64,000 bases of DNA from assembly GCA_029215795.1 (NCBI GenBank), contig JARDYH010000001.1, positions 192,331,654 through 192,395,653 of the forward strand, read 5' to 3'. Positions 34,054 to 45,893 of this stretch are shown piece after piece. Source of the DNA: Anniella stebbinsi (lineage: Eukaryota > Chordata > Lepidosauria > Squamata > Anniellidae). Position numbers and translations under genes: made by a program. Every line of letters starts with the position of its first letter. Positions within the stretch are counted from its first letter, which is position 1. Below the pieces are notes generated by a model, which made no database searches, was not told where the DNA came from, and saw only the letters and a program-made list of their open reading frames with translations.

Positions 34054-35101
34054 CTGGAGCATCCTTTAACGAAGCAAAGGAAAGTTGTTAGAAAGGAGCC
34101 AAACTATCAGGACCTTCTCCCTGCCCCTCCTTTTCCCTCCCTCCCTTTAGTAATGGCATATCTTCCCAGAAAACGAAGAGGAACATTCTGGCAAAGAACT
34201 GAAAGGGTGTCTATGTGAACAGTGCCCTATTGTGTAGTCCCTTCAAAGGCAGGAAGCCGGGAGAACGCAATGCGAGCCGTAATCCTCCATTCAGCTTGGC
34301 CATCCTGCCATTCCTCCCAACAGCATCCTCATTTCATCATGACAGATAAATAGGTGTGCGTAGGAGGATGGGGCCCAGCGTAGGAAGGTAGGTGGTTTTT
34401 GTGGAAGGGGCTGGCAGGGTGTATAGCTCCAGGGCCGTTCCGGCGTTCACTCTCTTGATTGCTTTGCATTCATGTCAGCATGACAAATGCAGGCTCCTTC
34501 ATCGCGTATTCTTGATGGTTGCATTGGGCTAATGCAGCCGTGGGTAGATGGCAAGGGACACAAAGGAAAGTATTATGCGAGTGTACGTTTGTGGAATGGC
34601 CTTTTTGTTTTTATGCAGAGTTTGAAATAAAGGCAGTAAGGGGCACAAATAGGTTCTTTGTAGCACTTGGGGGCATCATATACAGATGTGCTCAGAATAT
34701 TACGTTAGGGCTCTTCTCAGGATTTCATTTTTAAACTTGTATTAAAAGGAGTTGGGTGGCTTGTATGTGGGAGAGCCATGGCTGGCTGGCACATTGTAGT
34801 TGGAGCCAGTCTGACAGATTTGGAGGAAAGTTAAACCACAATAACTAGAAGAGATGCTTCACCTCCATATGAGTTTCCAAAACGAAATGAATGTGTTATG
34901 TGACTGACCATTGAAACATCTTATGATGATAGTACTTCTTTTTAAAGGTAACACCTTTGGGGGAAACTAAATGGGACTACCAACTGTGGGAGAGGGAAAT
35001 TAACTGCGAAGGTAACTTTGGGGGAAGCCTCAAAGACTTTATATTGCCCAAAATATAACTCTTCCTCAGGAGTGACTCTGCTTCATTTCTTTCAAATACA
35101 T
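34054..35101. other. 1048-bp spacer between the two 536-bp direct repeats
   Basis: I see no RT, GIY-YIG or transposase motif on either strand, so if the repeats are element ends the interior is noncoding or replaced. At 35057-35085, just before the right copy, TAACTCTTCCTCAGGAGTGACTCTG (in two parts TAACTCTTCCTCAGG and AGTGACTCTG) is an inverted partial copy of the hammerhead half of the repeat. Confidence 0.55.
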
Positions 35102-35637
35102 GGTGTAGAAGACAGCATTGGTCTCTCGTTGAAACAACTGAATCAGAGTCACCCCTGAGGAAAAGTTATAATACTTGAAATGTGTGTGACAAGAAATTTT
35201 CTTTGGTGCACTTTTGCAGTTATCTCCCCGTTCTTGCTCACATCTGATGCCTTCACTTCGTCCTTCCAAATATGAAGGGTTTTCTTCGTCTTTTTTCCAG
35301 ACAGACCTATGTGGGATATGTCGAGCTTTCCCTACACAGCTCCCCAGCTTAAATGTACATAATGGCAAATGAATCTCCTTGAAGACTGAATTACATGTTG
35401 CATTACAGCCCATGTAATATTAAGCCATCAGTCCCTTGCCTATTGCAGGAGAGGATGTTTGCAACGGAAGGGAGGTGGAAGACTGTTCAACCCTTTCCAT
35501 GGCAGCCATTTTTCCCCTAGACATTCACCCATGCCAGTATTCCAGACCTATGTTGTACCTGACAACCTGGTTAATGTTACATGCAGCTGCCATAGAATGG
35601 AGAGTTTGTCCTTATGCATTGCTGTGTCAGGCCATTG
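35102..35637 (+). repeat. 536-bp direct repeat, right copy, with hammerhead-like motif
   Basis: Same length and no net indels relative to 33518-34053. The hammerhead-like motif is at 35148-35190 and is identical there to the left copy. The minus-strand frame here (35066-35413) shares most of its residues with the left copy's frame but diverges outside the repeat, which argues that the frame is carried passively. Confidence 0.8.
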
Positions 35638-35654
35638 GCATCTAGCCCAGGGCT

Positions 35655-35712
35655 TTTGCTCTTGTCTCCCAGCCGGAGATCCTTTTAACTAGAAATGCCA
35701 GGGATTAAATCT
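35655..35712 (-). mobile_element. tRNA-derived SINE fragment, antisense
   Basis: GAGATCCTTTTAACTAGAAA followed by TGCCAGGGATTAAATCTGGG is the antisense of a B-box region GGTTCAATCCCTGGCA and adjoining body. It lies about 20 bp beyond the right direct repeat. Confidence 0.6.
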
Positions 35713-36744
35713 GGGACTTTATGTGGGGCCAAAGTATTTGGACTACCATGGAGCTGTAGCTCCTTCCCCACTGTAGTGAATTTTGAACAGTTTGTTATAA
35801 CTCATATTCCTATTGCAAGCACTTTTTTTAATTGTGCCCATGAGCACCTTGCTGCTATGCTATTGTGATGTTCCACCCCAAGTGGCACAAGAAGTTGCAG
35901 TTTCTTTCCAAACTCCTTCAGAGGATCACTTCAGGCATTTTTTTTTTAAAAAAAAACAAGTAATTTTGATCTCTTGTGTTTCTAGCTACCTGATCAAAAT
36001 GCTTGGATCTTACTTGCAGTCAGGTATGTACATACCCCAAGATGAACTTTGGTGCTCCAGTGAATCAGACTGCAGGAAATATCTCTCTGTATTGGTGATT
36101 CACACATTGTGATTTTAGAATGTATGCCAAGGCACTGCTTTTGCTGCCTGAAGAGAATGTTGTTCTCTGAGGAGGATCAGCATAGCAGACTGCTGCCAGT
36201 TCATGCTATATTATTCTGAAAAATACCTTTTGGGGAAACTTTGCAACATGTTAATAATGCTACCAGTCCTCTTGATAGCAGCCCTCCTTAAAACGAATCT
36301 TCAAAGCTTAAATAATATTTTTTTAAAAAAATGCCCTATAGCTTTCTGGAATCAGAATAAATGACAGTTTGTGGTTCTTGTTTCAAAATATTCAACTCAT
36401 CTGTAGATAATAACCTCATCGGACATCTGTTACTTGACAGGATACTAAAAGTCTACTTTCTGCAGTCCAAATAGTGGCGTGTTTCTGAAATGGAATAAAA
36501 CTCTGAGCAGAGCAGAATACAGCTTTCATTTTCAAGAACATGCCAGGCAACAGCTTTGGGCTTGGCTCCATTTTGGAACCATCTCTTGAATGGTTGATGT
36601 GCATTCAAATGTTGAAGCAGATGATGAGCCTGTTTGTACAATTATAGCTGGGGAAATAAGCCACGGTATTTTATTCCCCCGCTGTGCGTGCTGGCCACAT
36701 GCCCGGAGGGATTTGCATAATTACACCAGCACCATAATGCCCAG
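35713..36744. other. Unique intergenic DNA
   Basis: Nothing recognised except a (T)n(A)n tract near 35938-35958. Confidence 0.4.
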
Positions 36745-36868
36745 TGTTGTGTGAACCTGACCAGGGTGGCTTGTTGTGGTGGTTAACAAGCCACGTCCAC
36801 CACAGCCCATGGGTCCTGGGTGGCTTGTTAACCACAGCAACAAGCCACCCTGGCCAGGTTCACACAAC
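36745..36868. mobile_element. Palindromic TIR repeat (GTTGTGTGAACCTG ends)
   Basis: The left arm GTTGTGTGAACCTGACCAGG...TTAACAAGCCAC and right arm GTGGCTTGTTAACCAC...CCTGGCCAGGTTCACACAAC pair over about 48 nt around a 25-nt loop. Similar GTGGCTTATT words at 36658 and 37012 suggest that the complete element may extend to about 36655-37045. Confidence 0.75.
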
Positions 36869-38307
36869 ATCAGAAGCCATGCTGCCAATAGGGTAATTAA
36901 TCCAACCCCACCCCACCAGCACGTAACAAGAATGCGCAGGGTGGTAAGCAAGTGCATTTGGGGTAGAAAAGTGGAGTACAAATGACACAAGCTAAAATAA
37001 ACAACCCACCGTGGCTTATTAACTACCAGGAAATCATATGAACTGGATCAGAGTGTCTTGTAAACAACTACCTCATAAGAAGTTGGCTTTGAAAACAGCT
37101 ATTTTGTCCCCCAGTGGCTGAATCCTACTCTCCTTTCCAGGTTCCTGTTGAATCAATCAGCATATTTCTTGCATCACACTCATGGAAAGTAAGGAGAGGG
37201 GGAATTAAACAAGAATTGCTGCAGTAAATTCTGGTGACCATGTATTGCAGGAATCTGTTAAGAATTATAGGCATCAGAAGTATTGATTGGAATATGGGAA
37301 CACTATATAGTCCCAAGCAATATATTTGGAGTGTTAATGTTTCTTTTAAAGACTTTATTTTAGATATGGCAGGCACTGAGGAAAAAAGTAGTATAATGTC
37401 ATATAATATTGTAGCAGCATTTCATAGTTTTAGGACACCTTTAGAGTTACAAACTGGAGTTCTCCTGCCAGTACATAAGGAGAGTATTTTCTGGTATAAC
37501 TGTGTCTCATTCACCAAATTGCAAACATCAAAAATTGTACTGGAGTTGATATTTTGAATTGTTTTTAAAATGGCTTAGAATGAGAATAAAGTTTTTTTAT
37601 ACTTTGTTTTCTTTGCTAATAGGTCTATGAACCTGTCATTCAAGAAATTTTTACAAACTATCCACTTAAATAAAGGCCATCAAAACTGATTCCACTTCAT
37701 TCCAATAGTTATTATGTACTTCAGTTGCTGTTTGACGCTTACGGGATTATTATGAAAAGAATTTATTCTCCAATCTGTACTCAAATTTTGTCTGGCAATT
37801 GCCACAGCTTTTCACTTTTATGGTATTCATATAGGTGTGTAGATTTTAAAGCTTCAAATGCATACATTTGCTCTTTTATTCTTCCTTGAAAATAGTGATG
37901 GTGTCAGATTTCATAATTATTAGTTTCTAATAGAAAAACAATAAACAAATGAGGAGAGTCAGTCTCCATCTGAGAGCTGTACCACTTGAGTTAAGTACAG
38001 AGTCAATCAGTTTGACATGTAGATGATAACCATCCTCCCCAGTCTCAGGGTATTGAGCCACATTATTATCTGACACCAGAGCTGAGCAGGACATTTGTGT
38101 TCTGCTTTTGGATCCAGTCCAACCATGAAAAATCACATAGGCATGCATAGTTGAGTGCAGAGTGGCTTGTGATGAGAGATGCAAATCAGAAATTCTGCCC
38201 TACTGTGCTGCCTTCCGCTAACTGATTGCTACAATATATTGTACATGCAGAGTTTGTGTCAATGTGGTTGGCTTCATAATGATTGGAAAGTGTATCTCTA
38301 CCTCGTA
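36869..38307. other. Unique intergenic DNA
   Basis: Nothing recognised. Frames at 37234-37557 and 37927-38184 have no domain. Confidence 0.4.
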
Positions 38308-38460
38308 GGGGAGGGGCTGAATCACAGTGTTAGAGCACATGATGTACGTTCAAAAGGTCCCACATTCAATCTGAACCTGAAACCCTGAAGAGCACCTGCC
38401 CGGCACTTTTGGCATTACTGGGCTAGATGGAACCTGGAAGTTGGATATATGTTGAGTAAT
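38308..38460 (+). mobile_element. tRNA-derived SINE, degenerate
   Basis: GGGGCTGAATCACAGTGTTA then GAGCACATG is an A-box region, CCCACATTCAATCTGAACC a B-box region about 50 nt downstream, followed by AGAGCACCTGCC and GGGCTAGATGGAACCTGG of the SINE body. Decayed, with no A-tail visible. Confidence 0.65.
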
Positions 38461-38693
38461 AAATATTGTGATATTGAGATAGTCAGCTGCCCATTCCAAA
38501 CACACGCAGGAGCCTATTTGCCACTAAACGGAGATTAAAACATCTATGAAAGCAGGGAGCAAACTGTTTCTTTATTTCAGTTTCATTGATAACTTCTAAC
38601 TTTTACATAACTTAATGCTTAGTCATATTTTGCTTTTTGCTGGCTTTTAAAGGAGCTAGGTAGGAGCTGTCTGTCTCTTTAAAGCTGGTTTTG

Positions 38694-38815
38694 ACAAGTT
38701 GTGGCCCTCCACATGTTTTGGCCTACAACGCCCATCATCCCTCATCATTGGCTGTGCTGGCTAGGGCTGATGGGAGTTCCTCTAAATATTTTGGCCTACA
38801 AGTTTCCCACTCCTG
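38694..38815. mobile_element. Small palindromic MITE (TTTTGGCCTACAA core)
   Basis: AAGTTGTGGCCCTCCACATG, then TTTTGGCCTACAACGCCCAT on the left; GCTGATGGGAGTTCC...TTGGCCTACAAGTTTCCCAC on the right. The 135-residue frame at 38701-39108 starts inside it and is not a gene. Confidence 0.78.
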
Positions 38816-39321
38816 CTTTAAAGGAACGTTATAGTCAATTTCTGAACAGGGAGATTTTGCTGAAGAATATACAGAAGCTTTACTTAATCCAACCGTATGC
38901 AGTAGCTCACACATTATTTGTGTTTATTCACCTTGCCCCTCTTCTTTCCTGGAATATGGAATTTAGAATTAACCCACTAAAAACTAAACCAGTGGGGGAA
39001 AGAAGCTGTATCAATTTGGCCAATTCTATTCTGAATCTGAACATTCCTCCAGATGAATTTCAGCTTCATTCTGTACTGCACAAAATGAACAGTGTGTATT
39101 CAATTTAACATAAACCTAATACCCCAGGGTGATGGGTTGTTGTTGTTTTTATTCTAGTGAGAGTCTAAGGATCTGCATGAAACAAATTGCTGGTTCTTTT
39201 ATATGCACAGTGGTCTTGTTGCACAGAGAGAACACATGAAACTTACTATTTTTTAATAATACAAAAAGGAAAAACGGCATGGAAGCTATTGACTTAAATG
39301 TCTGGACTCTCAAAAACATAT
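38816..39321. other. Unique intergenic DNA
   Basis: Nothing recognised. Confidence 0.4.
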
Positions 39322-39641
39322 GGTTGGATCCAGAAGCTGCCTCCCATGGATGGGAGGACTCCAGCTTATAGCCAGAGGCTTCTGATCCAAAGGAAGGATT
39401 CCATGGACAGAATGGAGTGGGTGAGTGATCTTAATTGATCCCCCCTCTCCCTGTAGTCCCCATGAACCCCTGCTCCAGAGGGTTGGAAGAACCTCAAGAA
39501 CAGTGGGGGAGGTGTTGCTGGGGGCTGCAGAGAACGCGGGAATTGGCAAATATTGCCTTCCCACTCTTTCCACTAGCAGAAACTTTTTACAAAGAACTCT
39601 GCTCAGAAAATGCTGGTGAAAAAAAGAAACTGGATCCAACC
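39322..39641. mobile_element. TIR element with GGTTGGATCCAG ends (320 bp)
   Basis: GGTTGGATCCAG at the left is exactly inverted at the right (CTGGATCCAACC). The flanks CATAT and TATAT allow a short TA or TAT target duplication. The interior CCTGCTCCAGAGGGTTGGAA is echoed at 52.55 kb (AACTGCTCCAGAGGGTCCCC), where a related fragment lies. Noncoding; superfamily uncertain. Confidence 0.75.
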
Positions 39642-41017
39642 TATATCCTGCAGTCTTACTACCAGTTGTGTATGGATGAGCCTTTGTAATGGCTTCTATT
39701 CATGACAAATTTAAGGCAGGATTGCATTCAAAATGGGGTCTTGACATGGGTGGGGTCCAAGTAGTAATGGGTGAACTCACCTCAACTCGATTCAGAATTA
39801 GCACAGTATTTATAAACATTCTCAGCAGGCATTCATAAAAGCACGGCCAATGGTCAGAGGTTTATGGATTTTTGAGAGAGTGTGTCAGATAGGGAAGCTC
39901 AGATCCTACTTTAACTGCACAAGCACCTTCTCTCTGTTCTCAAGAAGGGCACTGTTCTTCTCTAACAGTGCTTCTGATTGGCCCCAGCAAATTTTACAAG
40001 ATCTGGAGAAAAGATACATAGATACAGGGAAATCAGTTTCCGTAAATATTCTCAATCTCTCCCCCCATGGTAATAAGTTTGCAGCCTGGGTCAGTTCACC
40101 CCTTCCCATATCCTTTTCTTTCTTCCTTTATGCCTGGGCCCAGACTCAAGGGGCAGATCCTAGCTGCATCTGCCTGTACCTGATGGATATAGCAGAGTTG
40201 AGCTCATAGCAAAAGCATTCAACCCAAACAGAAAATCGCTTGCCCTCTGGTTCTGTCTTTTACATGAAATTTGCTTTCAGTCCTTCCTGTGGAAGGCTGA
40301 TGTCAGTGGGTAGCCTTAAAGTTTTATTTATTCTTGCACGGTATGCAGTATGGGTATGTGAGATCTACCCATTGGCAAGTAATTTGATAAAGAGTTATTA
40401 TTTATCTGGTAAATAAAAGAGGCTAAAGTATAGTGCATCCTTAGCTACGTTCTCAAACCGTGCGGAAGGAATCACTAGAGCCATAAGTTCATGCTTTCCT
40501 GAAGTTGAACTGAGGCAACCAAATGAACCCCATACCTCTTGGAGCATTTGTAACTTGAACTGAGTTCTCATAATTGCAATCTCCCAACTGAATAATGCAA
40601 TTGCAAGAGAGAGAGAGAAAAAAGTTGAATGCCAGAATGCACTTTCCAGGAAGAAATCACTGTTAACGTCAACTCTTTGAAAAGGCTCACCTTAGTTATC
40701 AGTTCTGAACACAAAAGGTTTCCCACTTTTTAACCACCAAGCCTGAAAAATAATCCAATTGCTTTTGGCTTAGTAAACCTGTGGGTAGGCAAGAGCAATA
40801 TGCTCATGCCATGGGATCTTTGAAGTTTCCCTTTCAGTTGTAACCAGCTGCTTGTATGATATATTTTATTATAAAATTGGCCTTAGCAATGCTTAGTTTA
40901 CAAAGGAGGAGGCAATAGGGATCATTCCTGCCAAAAGGAGCACAATAATACTGCATTAATATTGTTGAAGGATACTGCTATATTCATATTGAGAGATGTC
41001 TAAAATCCCCAGTATTC
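39642..41017. other. Unique intergenic DNA
   Basis: No feature recognised. A 119-residue plus frame at 39850-40209 has no domain and no gene context. Confidence 0.4.
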
Positions 41018-41426
41018 CTAGGGATGGATGCATCTATCGATTTTGTTTTCTTCGTCTCAAAATTTATCGTTTTTCCTATCATAAATTCAGATTACTTTTA
41101 ATTATGAGCATTTTTTAAAGAAAAAGTTTTCAAATTCATAAGCATTTTGTGCACATTTCTCCTTACATGCATTTTGTAATGCATTTTTGCCCAATAGACA
41201 CTTTTTTGCAAGCAATTTTGCTAATATAATGAATTTTTGAATGCTACTGTTCCTAATGTATGCATTTTTGTGCACATATTTTTTTACTGGGGTACTTCAT
41301 TGTAAAATTTGGAAGTGTGCGAATTTTGAAAGATAACTGACTTTCAGTCCACGTGGTGGTTCAAAAGTGCAAAATTAGCAAGGTTTCCATTAAAATGTGA
41401 GCTGAATATATTCATCCCCATTCCTA
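41018..41426. mobile_element. AT-rich TIR repeat, copy 2 (409 bp)
   Basis: CTAGGGATGGATGCATCTAT at the left; TGAATATATTCATCCCCATT and CCTA at the right. Internal words GCATTTTGT, CACATTTCTCC, CCTAATGTATGCATTTTTG and AGATAACTGACTTTCAGTCC follow the same order as in copies 1 and 3. TATTC flanks both sides and may be a target duplication. Confidence 0.7.
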
Positions 41427-44400
41427 TATTCCACCCAAAGTTAGACCATGAATTACAGTTAAGCAGCAATGGAGCCTGGTCAGCTGCTCTCAGAAAGCTG
41501 AGCTGTGAAGCTAGAGGGAGCTATGTATAAAGAATTTTATTAAGATTTAGCACATGGTGTTGTTGTAAACCAGGCCAACTAGACTTGGATGGAATATGCA
41601 GAGTCGGTTGTGTCATGTGAGTTTCCATGTATTCCATCTTTTTTGTATTCCATCATTAATGCTCTAAAAAGCAACTTGTATCAACTGACACAGAAAACTA
41701 GAAGGAGGCTGATGAAAAAATATATACATATACCACAAGTGCAAAGGCTGTGAGAATTGGAGCTGCCATGCACAATGAGAAAGACAAAATGAAAAAAGTG
41801 GCAAAACATTAGGTTCCTAGGGAAGACAGTCTTAATCTCCAAATCTTTCCTTGTAAATTTGGAAAAGAAGATGCTTATTTAATCACATACTTAAATGCTC
41901 ACATAAATAAGGAAATGAAGATGTTTATTTAAATCTGCCACTCTTATTTAGGTTTGAATAATTTGCTTTTGCACAGCAACAAATATGCATATTTTGAACT
42001 CAGAAGTATATTTATTTGAAAGCTTCCACCCCACCCCATTCCACGTGTTATACAAAATTTTTGTTTTCAAAGTCATCTAAGCATAATAATCATAATTAAG
42101 TTTAATTCTGAGCAGCTCAAACAATGAAATACATTGGCTGCAGCGTTTGAATCAATATCTGAGCCTCCAGTCTTTACTCTCAACTTAACACACAGTCACA
42201 GCAACCTCTAATTGCTACAGTAATCATTGTGGGGTGTGTGTGTGTGTTTTATTTTGCTTTTCAGCTATTTTGACTCTTGTAAAGTAATCAACATTAAATC
42301 TACATTATAAAAAAAACCCTTAATGTGAGCGCAGATATTAAGATCAAATACTGTTGAAGTCTTGTGACCTAAAGGCTTCAGAGATTTATTGTGGTATAAG
42401 CTTTTGCAGTCCAGTATATTATCCTTCAGCCTTTTCAGAGCCAGGACCTACTTTGAACTACAACTTTCTATATGGAACCCACATTTAATTTTTAACCATT
42501 TATGGCCATTTCTCTGATTTTTTTTTCTTTAAGGCAACAAGATGCAAAAGAGGGCAGTGCTCCTATACCTTTAATTCCAGGACCTTCCCTACCATGTAGC
42601 AGGACAAAGCAGGCTGCGTCAGCACATGCACAGTGACTTTTAAAGTGTTGGCCCTTGCCTGGAGGACTGGGAATCCGGCAGTTTGTTTTTAGTTTGCAAA
42701 ATACCTTTGGCTAGTATTTTTTAACAGGACAGAAAATTGAATTTTGGGCAACACAGGTTGTCATGTCAGGTGGAGAGCGGGGGAAGAGAAAGGGTACATC
42801 GGCTGAATTTTTTTTAAAGATGCAGGAGTACTTTCCTCTTTTGCTTCCGGTCACCAGTTGGATGCTTTTCTCTTTAAAGGAACACCCTAAGCAAAGAAAG
42901 AAAATGAAGGTGTGAGAACATTTTGTTATAGGGTGACATATAAAACAAACAGTGGTACCACTGCTGGTGTCCCATCTGCAATTCATTTGCAAGTCCCAGC
43001 CCACCAGTTGAAGAATATTGGAGCTGGTCTCGCTTCATTAAATCCAAATGTATGCATACATAAGGAATATAGTTGTGAAGGCAAGGATCTTTGAACTAGG
43101 CACTACAATCACAGCCTCAGCCTTCCAGCAGCATAAAAGGGGTCTTAATATTGGTTACCATAAAGGATTGTTGGAAGGATTGCTAAGATATGAACTATTC
43201 TGTGTGCACTAAAGCACTCTATGCATTCTAATGATATTACAAATGGTAATGATTGAGAATCAAATCCTTAAATCTGAGAAGATGGGAAATAACAGTAGTG
43301 TGTGGAGTCTGAGCATGTCCAGGGTGAATTTCTTTCCCTACACAGTGGCCACAACCAGTATTTGAATTACATCTTGAATGGTACAGAACAAGGTTTCCAT
43401 GCCATCTCATGCCCAGAAACCTTCTCTTTAAAATTGACCACTGAGAGAGCAGCTCATTTTGATGCACTAACAGCAGCAATATTACCAGCAGGAAAGAGGC
43501 GGTACAATTTGTCCTGTAGGTTGTTAATCAGGGAAATTGGGTCAAATAATGCCTTGAGTTAACACCTATGGTAGACCTTTGCAATCAGGAGATGGCTGAC
43601 TGCAAAAGTTAGCGGTTGATGAATATTGTAATCTTTTCTACATTTCATGAGACAGTTGCGTTAAATTTATATTCAGAGAAGATTAGCATTTTGCTGTTTA
43701 TAGGATTTTTTAGAATCCCAGTCCCCCATAGTCCCCTCCCCCAATCTTAATTATAAGGAATGTTGAGTTCATATCCTATGATATAATCCTAATTAAAAAG
43801 GGCACTGGTTCCTATCTATGATATAAGTAGGGATAGTTGAGAATTTTGTTCAGTTTGTTTTAGACAAGAACTTACCGAAATTCATAAATTTCTTCATAAG
43901 CAGGACAGAAAGAATTTGAGATGTTTTTTAAAAAAAGAATGTGGGAGAAATTGATGTTTCTGACAAACTGGGAGGGGGGAAAGGGCGAAGGGAGAATAAG
44001 GAATGTATATGGGAGACAAATTTGTCCCAGAAACTGTCAGCTGCTCATCCTGATCTTTTTAAAAACAGTTTCTAACAGAATGCTAACATCAATCATATTC
44101 AGAGAGAAAATATTCTGACACTTTGATTTTTTTTACTAAGGTATAATACTCTAACTTCTTTTAAAAAGCCATTTAGGTGTTTCAGGCTAAGGGCCAGGTT
44201 ACATGATTTCATTCAACGCTATGACAACAATAATATTTCATTTAACAGGTGGCAAATGAGGCTAAATAACAATGGCTTGCCCACGGCCAAAGAAAACTTT
44301 GGATCTATGTAGCAGCCTTTGAAACGCTTACTTGAGTTTCTTGTTACCAGCAAGGCATTCTAATAAGCAAATCATTCAGTCTGAGGAGCTCCTATTTGAT

Positions 44401-45193
44401 ACTGAGATATTACTGTGCTTTGCAAATATATGCATGTGAATGTTAGGAAATACAAGGACAGCATTTGTTTCCGCAGAGTAATCTTTACAGTATTCGTGAA
44501 GCAGTGAAATAAAATTTTTTTTTTGTGTAAGTGGAAATAAAATTTGTGTTAATACAAATAAAATTTGAGTGTATGCTGCCCTGAGAACTTTGTGCCGAAG
44601 TGTGGCTTATGTAGTAATTGCCTTTACTAAGTAAGACAGAAATAATATACTTGGCTTTTTGAGTTAATATCCTTGTAGCATTCAGTATAGCTGAGAATAA
44701 ATATCATAGCTTTGATTTTCTTATTTTTTTAAAGCTTTGTAAATTTGATGGAATGTTAAGATCTAGCAACATCTAGGGGTCCTTAACTTTCTTTCATCTC
44801 AAAGGGCTGGCTTTGTCCTAGGTCATTGTGGGACATTCTACACTTGATGGCATCTGTACAACTGCCACCACATATAGGTTACATGTGACTTGGGTTGGAA
44901 GGAGAATGGATTAGGAAAATCCTCCATACATTTCCCCCCTCCATGAGCTTTAATAATAATGTTCCACTACTTGTAGGATATTATTAGAGCGGTCAACATC
45001 TGAAAAGGCCTGAAGTAATTATGTAACGATAACAAAGCTTCTATTTCTGGAGAAGGCTAAAATGCAGGTAGCACAGGGTACCTATGCAACCTGTGGGAAT
45101 TCTTTGTTTATATGGATAGGATTTGTTGTTAGTCCAGAGCTGCTACCTGGAGGCAGACTTTGAATCTCAATTGTGAAGTCATGACTTAATGAA
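41427..45193. other. Unique intergenic DNA, about 3.8 kb
   Basis: No gene or clear interspersed repeat. A (GT)n run is at 42233-42248, and 43826-43890 shows a weak resemblance to the left end of the AT-rich TIR family (TAGGGATAGTTGAGAATTTT). Confidence 0.4.
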
Positions 45194-45400
45194 GGAGGGT
45201 CCATAGGTCAGTGAAAGAGCACATGCTTTGCAATCAGAAGCCTCCAGGTTCAGGCCCTCATATCTTCAATCAAGTGGACAGAACTAGGAATCATTTCAGC
45301 CAGAAATCCTGGACAACTATCAACCTCCGAATAGATGACACTGGACTAGAGGGGCTAATAGGAAAGGTTGCTGAAAGGTTGCTGTCCGCTGTGATAGAAA
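45194..45400 (+). mobile_element. tRNA-derived SINE
   Basis: GTCCATAGGTCAGTGAAAGA then GCACATGCTTTGCAATCAGAAG is an A-box region; CCAGGTTCAGGCCCTCATAT is the B-box. Downstream body words include GATGACACTGGACTAGAGGG. The promoter layout is that of a tRNA-derived SINE, not of a functional tRNA. Confidence 0.75.
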
Positions 45401-45410
45401 ATTTACTTAG

Positions 45411-45543
45411 GGCGCAATCGTATGCATGTTCAGACAGAAAAAAGTCCTACAACTCCCAGCATGCCCCAGCTAGTATGGCTAGCTGGGGAATGCTTGGAGT
45501 TGTGGGGACTTTTTTTCTGTCTAAGCATGCATAAGACTGCACT
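45411..45543. mobile_element. Palindromic MITE, family G (133 bp)
   Basis: GGCGCAATCGTATGCATGTT, CAGACAGAAAAAAGTCCTAC and AACTCCCAGCATGCCCCAGC are all inverted in the right half, giving an almost complete hairpin. Related copies: 25.2, 28.1 and 58.9 kb. Confidence 0.85.
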
Positions 45544-45566
45544 TTTATCTACAAATGCAAATAGTT

Positions 45567-45642
45567 TTCGGATGCAATCCTATATCTTAAAGAAGGCCTC
45601 ATCGATCTTACATCTGAGTAACATGCATAGGATTGTGCTCTT
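45567..45642. mobile_element. Short MITE, family F
   Basis: GGATGCAATCCTATATCTTA at the left and GTAACATGCATAGGATTGTG at the right are inverted. It sits 23 bp after a family G copy that shares the GCAATCCTATGCATG end motif. Confidence 0.65.
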
Positions 45643-45893
45643 AACCGAATGGGGCAGAAATCATAGCAGTAGTTGTCAGGAGCAGTTTGTAGTTTTAAGG
45701 TGATAATAGCCGCTGTCCTCATCTACCATGGCTACAGTTAAAAGAAGCTGATGTGTTGTTGTGGAGTATGTTTTAAAACAATATACACATGGCATGCAAA
45801 GGTTCTCCCTTCTTTTCAATAATAGTTATTAGATGTGCCAAGTCTTTGCAAGTTTGTGTGTGTCTGTGTGCACTTGTGCGCATGTAGAATAAT

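Noticed and set aside
33464..35413. Related minus-strand frames in both direct repeats as a duplicated gene
   Set aside because: Similarity stops exactly at the repeat boundaries, and both frames run on into unrelated sequence, so they are carried by the duplication rather than selected.
39850..40209. 119-residue plus-strand frame
   Set aside because: No recognisable motif and no flanking gene structure; expected by chance in 64 kb.
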